Shown here: positions 1 through 7,750 of the stretch, piece by piece | Layout: each line of letters begins with the position of its first letter | Position numbering within the stretch: position 1 is the first letter of the stretch | Assembly: GCA_002292365.1 (NCBI GenBank) | Contig: DBBU01000004.1 | Span: forward strand, 1-31,725 | Source: Flammeovirgaceae bacterium UBA976 | GTDB lineage: Bacteria > Bacteroidota > Bacteroidia > Cytophagales > Cyclobacteriaceae | DNA length: 31,725 bases | Direction of reading: 5' to 3' | Made by a program: the position numbers and the translations under genes | The notes under the pieces: model-generated | The model's database searches: none | The model's input: the letters and a program-made list of their open reading frames with translations, nothing else | What the model was told of the DNA's origin: nothing

Positions 1-236
1 CCAAAAAGAGTTTTTAGCCTTTCTATAGCAAGATTTTCTATGACATCGACCACTTGACAACCTCCGTAGTAACGTTTGCCAGGCAAGCCCTCGGCATATT
101 TATTGGTTAGAATACTGCCGGAGGCCTCCATGACTTGGGGCGAAGCGAAGTTTTCGGAGGCGATCAATTCAATACCTTCGAGTTGGCGATGATTTTCTTT
201 TTTGATTAAATCAAAAATTTTTTTGTCTCTTTGCAT
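1..236 (-). CDS. glyA: Serine hydroxymethyltransferase, N-terminal part (cut by window edge)
   Basis: The reverse strand from the ATG at 236-234 reads [20 protein letters not shown], then the family hallmarks [10 protein letters not shown] (about residues 22-31), a [16 protein letters not shown] block, and a [17 protein letters not shown] block. These are the start of a PLP-dependent serine hydroxymethyltransferase, which interconverts serine and glycine and charges tetrahydrofolate with one-carbon units in the cytoplasm. Only 78 complete codons lie in the window, so the PLP lysine region is not visible. The gene is divergent from pheA. A TATTTTTG box ends 4 nt before the ATG, so the mRNA may be leaderless. 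The identification is very secure because the N-terminal motifs are nearly invariant in the family. Confidence 0.96.
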   Translation of the reverse strand, partial: MQRDKKIFDLIKKENHRQLEGIELIASENFASPQVMEASGSILTNKYAEGLPGKRYYGGCQVVDVIENLAIERLKTLF

Positions 237-240
237 GATA

Positions 241-248
241 CAAAAATA
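241..248 (-). promoter_or_regulatory. -7 promoter box of glyA
   Basis: The reverse strand reads TATTTTTG, an exact match to the Bacteroidota -7 consensus TAnnTTTG. The box ends 4 nt before the glyA ATG, so transcription would begin at or next to the start codon. I see no TTG-type -33 element at the usual 17-23 bp spacing. Confidence 0.55.
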
Positions 249-318
249 ACCTAACCAAATGAAAAGTGAATAAAAATTCGTTTAAGAAGAAATGATTTTT
301 TATTTTATTGCTTGATTA

Positions 319-1386
319 ATGGATATGCTGGAAAAATTAAGAAAAAAAATTGATCAGATTGATGATGAACTACTTAAGTTATTCAATGAGCGGATAGCCG
401 TGGTTCAAGAGGTGGGTAGATTAAAGAGGACTACAAAAGCCCCTATTTACAGACCTGAAAGAGAGAAGGCGATCATCGATCGACTTTCAAAGACGCAAAA
501 GGGACCACTTACCAAGGCTGCCATTGAGGCCATCTTTTTGGAAATTTTTGCTATCAGTAGAAACTATGAGTTACCTGAACGTATTGCTTACTTGGGCCCC
601 GACGGAAGCTTTACCCATCAGGCGGCCGAGTCTCGTTATGGTGCAATTAGTGATTACATAGCTCTGGATTCGATTTCGGCCGTTTTTGAGTCTGTTGCGA
701 CCCGTCGGGTAAAATATGGAGTAGTACCCATTGAAAACAATCAAGAAGGAACGGTTCAGGAGACGATTGATTATCTGGGTACGCATCAATTGAGTATTGT
801 GGCTGAAATGGCCTTGCCCATTCACTTTTCTATTGCAGCTCTTGAGGAGGACTTGTCTCAAGTAACGACGGTATTTAGTAGGGACATTGCTTTTCGTCAA
901 TGTAAAAATTTCATCAATCATTATTTTGATCATGAAGTAAAACTAGTACCCGTAAGCAGTACGAGTCGTGCTTGTCAAATGGCATTAGAGGAAAAAAATT
1001 CAGCGGCTATTTGTGCTCCGATTGCGGCTCGAGAATACAAAGTCCCCATTCTTTACAATAATATTCAAGATTCAGCAGATAATACGACGAGGTTTTTGAT
1101 TTTAAGTGAAAGCTTTTATAATGAACCCAGTGGGGAAGACAAGACCTCTTTAATTGCAAAGCTGCCAGACGAAGCGGGGGCGCTGGTTGCTTTTTTGCAA
1201 AAATTCCAAAGTGCAGGAATTAATCTATGTAAGGTTGAAAGTAGACCCGCAAAAATGGGGACCCACTTTAAATATATGTTTTTCATTGAATTAGATGGGC
1301 ATTTTCATGATCCCGAAGTCCAAAAAACCATTGCTCCTTATAAAGATCAAATTAAATGGCTGGGCTCTTATGCCCGGATGTGTTAA
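319..1386 (+). CDS. pheA: Bifunctional chorismate mutase / prephenate dehydratase
   Basis: This enzyme converts chorismate to prephenate and then to phenylpyruvate, the committed route to phenylalanine. Residues 1-86 form an AroQ-type chorismate mutase helix bundle. R8, R25, K36, R48 and E49 fall where the E. coli active-site residues R11, R28, K39, R51 and E52 lie. The prephenate dehydratase domain starts at about residue 88 (YLGPDGSFTHQAA) and contains the catalytic TRF motif at 257-259. A C-terminal ACT domain carries GALV (287-290) and ESRP (307-310), the residues of the phenylalanine allosteric site, so feedback inhibition by Phe is expected. The length of 355 aa is normal for the P-protein. 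The gene stands alone, divergent from glyA, with an 81-nt gap before radA. I see no leader peptide or attenuator in the 82-bp upstream region. Confidence 0.95.
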   Translation: MDMLEKLRKKIDQIDDELLKLFNERIAVVQEVGRLKRTTKAPIYRPEREKAIIDRLSKTQKGPLTKAAIEAIFLEIFAISRNYELPERIAYLGPDGSFTHQAAESRYGAISDYIALDSISAVFESVATRRVKYGVVPIENNQEGTVQETIDYLGTHQLSIVAEMALPIHFSIAALEEDLSQVTTVFSRDIAFRQCKNFINHYFDHEVKLVPVSSTSRACQMALEEKNSAAICAPIAAREYKVPILYNNIQDSADNTTRFLILSESFYNEPSGEDKTSLIAKLPDEAGALVAFLQKFQSAGINLCKVESRPAKMGTHFKYMFFIELDGHFHDPEVQKTIAPYKDQIKWLGSYARMC

Positions 1387-1467
1387 TAACAGGAGTACTC
1401 ATTAGGTTTAGGATAACAGGGCTGCGTAAGGTAATAAAATTGAGTCAACCATTAAACAAGTAATTTT

Positions 1468-2829
1468 TTGAGTAAACAAAAGACGTCTTTTTTTTGTCAA
1501 TCATGCGGAGCAAGTGCAGCCAAATGGGTTGGAAAATGTCCTTCTTGTATGGAGTGGAATACCTATGTGGAAGAGGTCGTTATTAAGGAGACTCAGGAAA
1601 AAGCGCTTTGGAAAGAAGATGCTAGCCTCAAATCAGTCCCACAATTGGTTCAGGATGTTTTGAGTGAAAATCACGATCGGATTTCTTCGAAAGATGAGGA
1701 ATTGGATCGCGTATTGGGAGGAGGTATTGTGAGGGGATCTTTGGTGTTAATTGGTGGAGAACCCGGTATAGGAAAGTCAACTTTAATGCTCCAAGTGGCT
1801 GTTCAGCTGACTCAATTAAAGATGCTATATGTTTCAGGAGAAGAGAGTCCACATCAGATAAAAATGCGGGCAGATCGTATCGGGGTACATTCGGAAAAAT
1901 GTTATTTGTTATCAGAGACAGACCTCTCTCGAATTTTTCAGCACGCCAAAAAATTGAGACCAAATTTATTGATCATTGACTCTATTCAAACCATACATAG
2001 TCAGCATATAGAGTCAGCACCCGGATCGGTTTCGCAGGTGAAGGATTGTACAGGGCAGTTACTCAAATATGCAAAAGAATCAAATATTCCCATCTTTTTG
2101 ATAGGGCACATCAATAAGGAAGGAAGTATTGCTGGACCGAAAGTACTAGAACATATGGTAGATACCGTTTTGCAGTTTGAAGGAGATAGAAACCATGTTT
2201 ACCGCATCTTAAGGACGATAAAAAATCGGTTTGGCTCCACCTTTGAGTTGGGGATTTATCAAATGTGGCACGAAGGGTTAATGCAGGTAAAAAACCCTTC
2301 AGAAATATTATTATCAGACCAGTCGGTAGACCGTTCGGGCGTGGCCATAGGAGCCTCTATAGAAGGAAATAGACCTTTGATGGTCGAAGTTCAGGCATTG
2401 GTCAGTCCGGCTAATTATGGAACACCACAACGCACGGCTACCGGTTTTGACCTTAAAAGGCTACATATGCTGTTGGCTGTTTTAGAGAAGCGCATGGGGT
2501 TAAAACTTGGGGTGCAAGATGTTTTTTTGAATATTACCGGGGGAATCAGAGTGGATGACCCTTCTATTGATATGGCTGTATGTGCCGCTATTTATTCTTC
2601 TTATCATGATCTCATCATTTCTCGTGAGGCTTGCTTTGTGGGTGAAATTGGTCTTGGGGGAGAAGTTAGAACCGTAAATAGGTTTGAAAGTCGGATAAAG
2701 GAAGCGGAAAAGCTTGGATTTTCGGAAATATTTTTGGCAAATAAAGAGGGATCAAATAAAGAAAAAATCAAAATAACCTTGAAAAATGTGAACCTCTTAC
2801 GTGATGTATTGGCACATTTATTTGGTTAG
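1468..2829 (+). CDS. radA: DNA repair protein RadA (RecA-like helicase/branch migration)
   Basis: RadA promotes branch migration and processing of recombination intermediates. The visible modules are an N-terminal C4 zinc finger (C10, C13, C24, C27), a Walker A loop GEPGIGKST (97-105), a Walker B strand LLIIDSIQT (167-175), the RadA-specific KNRFG motif (252-256), and a C-terminal Lon-protease-like domain (about 290-453). The length of 453 aa is typical. The start is a TTG at 1468: an in-frame TAA lies at 1453, and the next ATG (1540) would delete the zinc finger. The string TAATTTTTTG includes the TTG start itself, and a near-identical string precedes the membrane-protein gene at 12540. The gene ends 4 bp from the convergent DUF5723 gene. 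Confidence 0.96.
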   Translation: MSKQKTSFFCQSCGASAAKWVGKCPSCMEWNTYVEEVVIKETQEKALWKEDASLKSVPQLVQDVLSENHDRISSKDEELDRVLGGGIVRGSLVLIGGEPGIGKSTLMLQVAVQLTQLKMLYVSGEESPHQIKMRADRIGVHSEKCYLLSETDLSRIFQHAKKLRPNLLIIDSIQTIHSQHIESAPGSVSQVKDCTGQLLKYAKESNIPIFLIGHINKEGSIAGPKVLEHMVDTVLQFEGDRNHVYRILRTIKNRFGSTFELGIYQMWHEGLMQVKNPSEILLSDQSVDRSGVAIGASIEGNRPLMVEVQALVSPANYGTPQRTATGFDLKRLHMLLAVLEKRMGLKLGVQDVFLNITGGIRVDDPSIDMAVCAAIYSSYHDLIISREACFVGEIGLGGEVRTVNRFESRIKEAEKLGFSEIFLANKEGSNKEKIKITLKNVNLLRDVLAHLFG

Positions 2830-2833
2830 TTTA

Positions 2834-4555
2834 TTACTTTTTCAGTTTTTGTTTTTTAGGTTTAGATGTTTTCCCTTTTTTTTGTTTCGTATAGTTTTCA
2901 TGACTTAGCCATTGGGTTGCTAAATTTCCGAACCTAGCTTTTTTTGCTTTTTCATTTTTGTTTCCTACGGAACTGGGACTTTGTTTAAACTTTTGCCCTA
3001 CTTTGTTTGATTTGGCAGATTTACTATTAATGAAGGTTTGTTTTTTGGAAAATCGCTTATTACTTTCCTTAACATTGACATAACTTTCGGGTATTTCTTG
3101 AGACAACTTGGGCACAATGGTATAAATATCCTCATATTTTTTAGCTTCAATTTTTTGTCCATGAAAGCTATAAGTCTTAACCCCTTTACCATTACCATAT
3201 GATCCTTGTGTACTTGTGCCTGACTTACCTGATTTGGAATCACTTTCTGCTCCACCAAAGACTAAATTCATACCCAATCGTACTTGTGCCCATTTTATAG
3301 AAGGAGCTGAATAGCCCAGTATTTTATCGGTAGCCATATATAATTGCACAGGTCCAAGTTTTGCAGCAAATCCCAAACCGACATTGAAAAATTGCTGAGG
3401 GAGCTTGGTTACTGAAGCTGAAACTATGACATTTGAAGAAACCGTTTGTCTGATCCCTAGACCAAATCCGGGATTGATTTGACCTTGAATAATTTTTGCA
3501 TTTAGGGTAGTAATAACATCGGTGCCATTTACAGGAGTGTATACTATACTACCAATGATATTGGCCGGCAGGAAAGAAGTGTATTGTTCATAGGTTGTAT
3601 CGACTTTAAATTTATCCGAAACTAATGAGATGGAATCGATAATGTCCCCACCCTGTAGTTCAACTCCTGCATAAACGAACGTACTATCTGACAAACCAGA
3701 TGTTTGGATATGCTCTTTCCAACCAATGTAACCAATGTCATTTATAGCTAAGGCCAACGCATAATACCTGTTTAATTTATATTCGAGCCCTAAGTCTATC
3801 GCAAATCCAGAATTTCCATTTGAAATGAAATAAGAGGCCAAATCTTCCTCATTGATGGCCTCGTCACTAAATTGACTGATCCCTGCGGTTCGAAGCTGAA
3901 AATTTTGCCAATCGGCTTCAAATTGATAGTTTTCATTGCTTGTTTTTAGGGTTGCATTAAAGTTATGTGGAGTACTGAGGTTTACGAATCCTTGCAAATA
4001 TTTCAGTCGGGCACCTACTTTTAAACGCCCATCAAATTCATAAGCAAGGCCTAATCCATATTCACGATAATAATTGATGCTTGCTCCAAATTTCCCTATG
4101 TCTATCTTTTGCCCCACCATATCACCATTTCCTTTGAAAAGGAATTCGGCAATTTCTTTGGGGTAAACAAAATTTGCGGCAAGCCGCTCATTAGCAAATA
4201 AACTGACGCCTAATCCTGACGGAGCTCGAAAACCTATATGCGCCAAACTGATGGTTCCATGAAAGCTAAAGCTATTGGCTGCTCCCATAGAGGATACCAG
4301 TTTATTTAAATTAATTTCATTGATATCTCCTTTCTTAATAACTACATCATTATATGAAAACCGATTGTTAGCATATAAACTGATGCCGGACAGCACAGGT
4401 AAGCCAACAAAAAAGTCTCCTTTGGGAAAATAAGAGGCATTAAATGCAGTACTCTGTATGGTAGCGCTTCCTAAATGATAGAAAGATGTTCCCTCTTGTG
4501 CTAAGGAGGTAAAGGAATAGACTAGAATATAGAGGCCTATGATGGGTTTTTTCAT
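2834..4555 (-). CDS. DUF5723-like outer-membrane beta-barrel protein with long basic C-terminal tail
   Basis: Residues 1-20 are a signal peptide ending SLAQ. Residues about 25-435 are rich in alternating aromatic/hydrophobic strands with Gly turns (for example FGASINYYREYGLGLAYEF and FNVGLGFAAKLGPVQLYMAT). This pattern resembles the DUF5723/PorV-like barrels common in Bacteroidota. A typical barrel would end near LGMNLVFGG (about 427-435). Here a further 138 residues follow, very rich in Lys, Ser and Asn and ending KKGKTSKPKKQKLKK, which is unusual. The start codon overlaps the stop of the upstream lipoprotein gene by 4 nt (ATGA), so the two are translationally coupled and probably function together at the outer membrane. 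The specific function is unknown. I am confident of the barrel and export, moderately so of the family name. Confidence 0.75.
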   Translation of the reverse strand: MKKPIIGLYILVYSFTSLAQEGTSFYHLGSATIQSTAFNASYFPKGDFFVGLPVLSGISLYANNRFSYNDVVIKKGDINEINLNKLVSSMGAANSFSFHGTISLAHIGFRAPSGLGVSLFANERLAANFVYPKEIAEFLFKGNGDMVGQKIDIGKFGASINYYREYGLGLAYEFDGRLKVGARLKYLQGFVNLSTPHNFNATLKTSNENYQFEADWQNFQLRTAGISQFSDEAINEEDLASYFISNGNSGFAIDLGLEYKLNRYYALALAINDIGYIGWKEHIQTSGLSDSTFVYAGVELQGGDIIDSISLVSDKFKVDTTYEQYTSFLPANIIGSIVYTPVNGTDVITTLNAKIIQGQINPGFGLGIRQTVSSNVIVSASVTKLPQQFFNVGLGFAAKLGPVQLYMATDKILGYSAPSIKWAQVRLGMNLVFGGAESDSKSGKSGTSTQGSYGNGKGVKTYSFHGQKIEAKKYEDIYTIVPKLSQEIPESYVNVKESNKRFSKKQTFINSKSAKSNKVGQKFKQSPSSVGNKNEKAKKARFGNLATQWLSHENYTKQKKGKTSKPKKQKLKK

Positions 4556-5763
4556 AACTCGTAGCTCAATCGCACTTTACCAGAGATTTTTACTTCTAAT
4601 GTATATTCCTCCAACAGGGGTGTATAAATAGTGGGAGCCCCATCAGTGGTATTTAGAGTCATAATAATTTTGATAGTTTGCGTATCATTCAATGCATCAA
4701 TTCCTTCCCCAGTTAACCAGACTTGGTTGATGTTAATTTCGGGTTCTTTGATATTAAAAGTAATTGAATTGAGAGTGGGATTGGCTAAAACATGAAAATC
4801 TTCTTCTAAAGAATAAAGGATCTCACTGTTAGAATCCAGAAACTGAAGATTAAGAAGAGCCCCAAAGGGGAGCATATTGTACGTTACAACCCTAAGTTGT
4901 AAAGAGTCTAAAGTTGTTACATCTACATCAACGGTAATGGAATCTAAATTTACAGGGACGCCTAAATTATCCAGATGTAAACTCATGGGAAGTTCCAAGG
5001 ACATATTTGTAAAAATTTGTGCTCCCGCGTTGAATTCCCTATCAGGGATGGTGTCAGGAGGAAATATGAAAAGCAGAGTGTCTCCTTCAGCTAAGTCGGG
5101 ATTGGCTACCATCGACATATTCATATAAATGTTTTCAGGTGTCCAACCTAGAAATTGATCAAAATCTGAAGTGGTTTTGTCTAAAGTAAGAAAGGTTAAG
5201 ATAGCAGCTGTATCCGTGAGGCTTGGATGCAATATGGATCTTAAAGAGTCATTGAGATCAAAAAAAGAGTTGTAAATTGTTAAATCTCTTCTCAAGGTAT
5301 CTCCATTGGCATCAATTTTTGTTCCATAAATTGTTAGTCCTATGGCTAACGGCATACGCAACTCATTGTTAATGGTAAAATTCAAATTGGGATTTTCCAA
5401 TAAAAAAGAGCCGCTCTCAAAGGTTTCGAAAAGAGGAATGCTGAAAGAGGAGGTCGGAAAATCTACGGATTGTCTTAAAAATACATCTAAATCAATACCC
5501 TGTTCCGTACTTTCTTGGGCTAATTCAATGGTATCGGACTCTTCAAAGCTAAACGAAATCATGCCATTTTCGTCTGTACTCATGGCCAATGTGGAGTCCG
5601 CATCTTCCAATAACTCCATCAATTGGTAGGTAGTTTCCCCAATAGGGAATGCATACAATCCAGTATTTTCAGACAATTTAAGACCTTCCATGTCCAATTG
5701 ATCTACATTACAACTGCTGATCATTAAAACGACAACTATGTACAGATATGATGGTTTTATCAT
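4552..5763 (-). CDS. Putative lipoprotein of unknown function
   Basis: The N-terminus has a short positive region, a hydrophobic stretch (YLYIVVVLM) and a lipobox ISSC with the acylated cysteine at residue 18, so this is a signal peptidase II lipoprotein of the cell envelope. The remaining 385 residues are acidic and rich in Asp, Thr, Ser and Leu. They are predicted as beta-rich (for example SITVDVDVTTLDSLQLRVVTY), with no catalytic motif that I recognise. It starts 5 nt after the stop of the PLP enzyme gene and overlaps the DUF5723 barrel gene by 4 nt. The tight coupling with the barrel suggests an accessory or partner lipoprotein. I do not recognise the family and assign no function. Confidence 0.8.
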   Translation of the reverse strand: MIKPSYLYIVVVLMISSCNVDQLDMEGLKLSENTGLYAFPIGETTYQLMELLEDADSTLAMSTDENGMISFSFEESDTIELAQESTEQGIDLDVFLRQSVDFPTSSFSIPLFETFESGSFLLENPNLNFTINNELRMPLAIGLTIYGTKIDANGDTLRRDLTIYNSFFDLNDSLRSILHPSLTDTAAILTFLTLDKTTSDFDQFLGWTPENIYMNMSMVANPDLAEGDTLLFIFPPDTIPDREFNAGAQIFTNMSLELPMSLHLDNLGVPVNLDSITVDVDVTTLDSLQLRVVTYNMLPFGALLNLQFLDSNSEILYSLEEDFHVLANPTLNSITFNIKEPEININQVWLTGEGIDALNDTQTIKIIMTLNTTDGAPTIYTPLLEEYTLEVKISGKVRLSYEL

Positions 5764-5768
5764 GATTA

Positions 5769-6692
5769 TTAGACTGTATTGCTCGTGGGTAATTCGGTAT
5801 TATATTTCTGATTAAATCCCATGATACTTTGTAGACCACCTGTGTGGAGTAAAACTATCGTACTTCCTTCTGCAATTTGCTCATTTTTGAGCATTTCCCA
5901 AAGTCTTAAGCACATCTTTCCCATATATATAGGGTCTAAAGCTATTTTTTTTGCATTATGAAACCATTTTATGAAGGTGATCAATCTAGAATTAAACTTT
6001 CCGTAGCCACCAAAATCGTTTTCTGAAAAAGTTTTGAAATTAGTTACCTTTATTTTTTCTTGAACCAATAAGGATTTTATGTGTGCATCTATCCAATTTC
6101 CTTTCAGTGCTGAGAATCCCCAAACTTCTTTTTGGCCTGCCAAGCCTTTTAATAATCCAACCATAGTTCCTCCAGTACCGATAGGGGTACAAAGAATATC
6201 GAAAGGAAGGCTTATTTCTTGAATGATTTCAGCACAACCCTGAATAGCTGCTCGATTGGTACCGCCCTCAGGGAGGGTATAGATTTTTCCTTTGACATCG
6301 GAAGGAAAGGTTAGATGTGACTTGAAATCTGAGAACTCTTGACGAGGTAAAAAGACAAGAGTCATTCCGAAATTAGCAGCAGCTTTTAAGGTGGGATTGT
6401 TATTAGCATTTAATTCATCTCCTCGGATTAAACCGATGGTTTTGAATCCATAGCGCTTCCCAGCGGCGGCAGTGGCAAAGATGTGATTTGAATACGCTCC
6501 ACCGTAGGTAAGTAAAGTATCAGCACCCTTCGCTCTAGCCGCAGTGAGATTGTATTTTAGTTTTCGAAATTTATTACCCATTAAGAGGGGGTCATTGAGA
6601 TCATCTCTTTTGATAAAGATTTGAATTTTTTGAAATTCTAAAAAAGGGGTTTTTAATTCTTCGATAGGAGTTTTGGGAATTTCTACCAGCAT
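5769..6692 (-). CDS. PLP-dependent D-cysteine desulfhydrase / 1-aminocyclopropane-1-carboxylate deaminase family protein
   Basis: This is a fold-type II PLP enzyme of the ACC deaminase/D-cysteine desulfhydrase family. Visible signatures, numbered from the ATG at 6692, are KRDDLNDPLLMGNKFRKL, where K41 is the probable Schiff-base lysine; YGGAYSNH (63-70), which binds the cofactor/carboxylate; the phosphate-binding GTGGT loop; and HTGGLQS near the C-terminus. The family deaminates or desulfhydrates small amino acids to a keto acid and ammonia. The sequence alone does not tell ACC deaminase from D-cysteine desulfhydrase; in Bacteroidota the latter is likelier. The reading frame continues 14 codons upstream, but that extension would overlap rluD and lies upstream of the promoter box. 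The ATG at 6692, 4 nt after TATACTTG, is preferred, giving 307 aa. It is the first gene of a three-gene operon. Confidence 0.85.
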   Translation of the reverse strand: MLVEIPKTPIEELKTPFLEFQKIQIFIKRDDLNDPLLMGNKFRKLKYNLTAARAKGADTLLTYGGAYSNHIFATAAAGKRYGFKTIGLIRGDELNANNNPTLKAAANFGMTLVFLPRQEFSDFKSHLTFPSDVKGKIYTLPEGGTNRAAIQGCAEIIQEISLPFDILCTPIGTGGTMVGLLKGLAGQKEVWGFSALKGNWIDAHIKSLLVQEKIKVTNFKTFSENDFGGYGKFNSRLITFIKWFHNAKKIALDPIYMGKMCLRLWEMLKNEQIAEGSTIVLLHTGGLQSIMGFNQKYNTELPTSNTV

Positions 6693-6696
6693 CTCA

Positions 6697-6704
6697 CAAG
6701 TATA
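6697..6704 (-). promoter_or_regulatory. -7 promoter box of the PLP enzyme operon
   Basis: The reverse strand reads TATACTTG, 7 of 8 positions of TAnnTTTG if the wildcards are counted as matches. It ends 4 nt before the ATG at 6692, the same spacing seen for glyA and rluD. It lies 2 bp from the oppositely directed rluD box. Confidence 0.45.
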
Positions 6705-6706
6705 CG

Positions 6707-6714
6707 TAAATTTG
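6707..6714 (+). promoter_or_regulatory. -7 promoter box of rluD
   Basis: TAAATTTG matches the TAnnTTTG consensus exactly and ends 4 nt before the rluD ATG at 6719, predicting a leaderless transcript. No TTG is present at a 17-23 bp spacing upstream. The box is back to back with the minus-strand box at 6697-6704. Confidence 0.5.
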
Positions 6715-6718
6715 CAGA

Positions 6719-7750
6719 ATGTCAGATACATCACAAGCGCTTATTGAGGAAGAACTGTTTGAACATTTCAGGATCATTGTTGATCCAAAACAAGGCTCTG
6801 TTCGCATCGACAAGTTTTTAATGGAAAAACTACCAGATTTAACCAGAACCCAAATTCAAGAGTTCATTAAATTAGGATGGATCACCGTCAACCGTGAAGT
6901 GGTAAAAGTCAATTATAAAGTTCGTCCCAAGGACGAATTGGTTGTGCTGATTCCAGAGCCACAGCGAGAGGAGGAAATCATTGCTGAAGATTTACCTTTG
7001 GATATCCGGTTTGAGGATCCAGAGCTGCTCATTGTATATAAAGAGGCAGGTATGGTGGTTCATCCAGCCTATAAAAATTGGTCTGGCACTTTAGTCAACG
7101 CTTTATTATGGCATTTTAAGAATTTACCAGAAATGCGAGGTAATGAAGGAAGACCTGGGCTGGTTCATCGGATTGATAAAGATACCTCGGGTTTATTGGT
7201 CGTTGCTAAATCAGAAAAGGCCATGAAAGGCTTGGCCAAACAATTTTATGATCATTCGATTGACCGCACCTATTACGCCCTGGTATGGGGGGAACTCGTA
7301 CCCGCTGAGGGAACTATTGATGTTCAGCTGGGAAGGAGTTTCAAGGACCGCAGGTTGACCACCGCTTTTCCTGAAGGAGATTTTGGTCGTCGCGCGGTAA
7401 CTCATTACAAAACATTACAATCTTTTCGATATGTCAGTTTGATTCAGTGCAATTTAGAAACTGGACGGACCCATCAAATCAGGGCTCATATGAAGTATAT
7501 GGGGCATCCCATATTTAATGATGCCACTTATGGGGGGGATCAAATTTTAAAAGGGACCCTCTTCACCAAATACAAACAATTTGTTCAGAATTGTTTTAAA
7601 ATCATGCCTCGACAAGCCCTGCATGCTAAAACACTGGGATTTGTACATCCGGTGACTAAAGAAGCAATGAGATTAGAATCGGACTTGCCCGCAGATTTTA
7701 CAGAGGTTTTGGCTAAATGGGAGCGTTATGTTAATTACATTGAAGATTAG
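6719..7750 (+). CDS. rluD: RluA/RluD-family 23S rRNA pseudouridine synthase
   Basis: This enzyme isomerises specific uridines in RNA. The RluD type acts on helix 69 of 23S rRNA during 50S assembly. Residues about 28-90 form an S4-like RNA-binding domain (RIDKFLMEKLPDLTRTQIQEF). The catalytic motif HRIDKDTSG has its aspartate at D153, and the downstream block GRTHQIRAHM follows as in RluA-family enzymes. The length of 343 aa fits RluD. The ATG at 6719 sits 4 nt after a TAAATTTG box. The 3' end overlaps the convergent GH3 gene by 20 nt. The target site is inferred from domain order (S4 plus RluA), not proven. Confidence 0.92.
   Translation: MSDTSQALIEEELFEHFRIIVDPKQGSVRIDKFLMEKLPDLTRTQIQEFIKLGWITVNREVVKVNYKVRPKDELVVLIPEPQREEEIIAEDLPLDIRFEDPELLIVYKEAGMVVHPAYKNWSGTLVNALLWHFKNLPEMRGNEGRPGLVHRIDKDTSGLLVVAKSEKAMKGLAKQFYDHSIDRTYYALVWGELVPAEGTIDVQLGRSFKDRRLTTAFPEGDFGRRAVTHYKTLQSFRYVSLIQCNLETGRTHQIRAHMKYMGHPIFNDATYGGDQILKGTLFTKYKQFVQNCFKIMPRQALHAKTLGFVHPVTKEAMRLESDLPADFTEVLAKWERYVNYIED

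Noticed and set aside
571..933. 120-codon minus-strand open frame inside pheA
   Set aside because: It lies fully antisense to a conserved enzyme, has no recognisable domain and no promoter. The same applies to similar antisense frames in radA, recJ, fumC, feoB and the GH3 gene.
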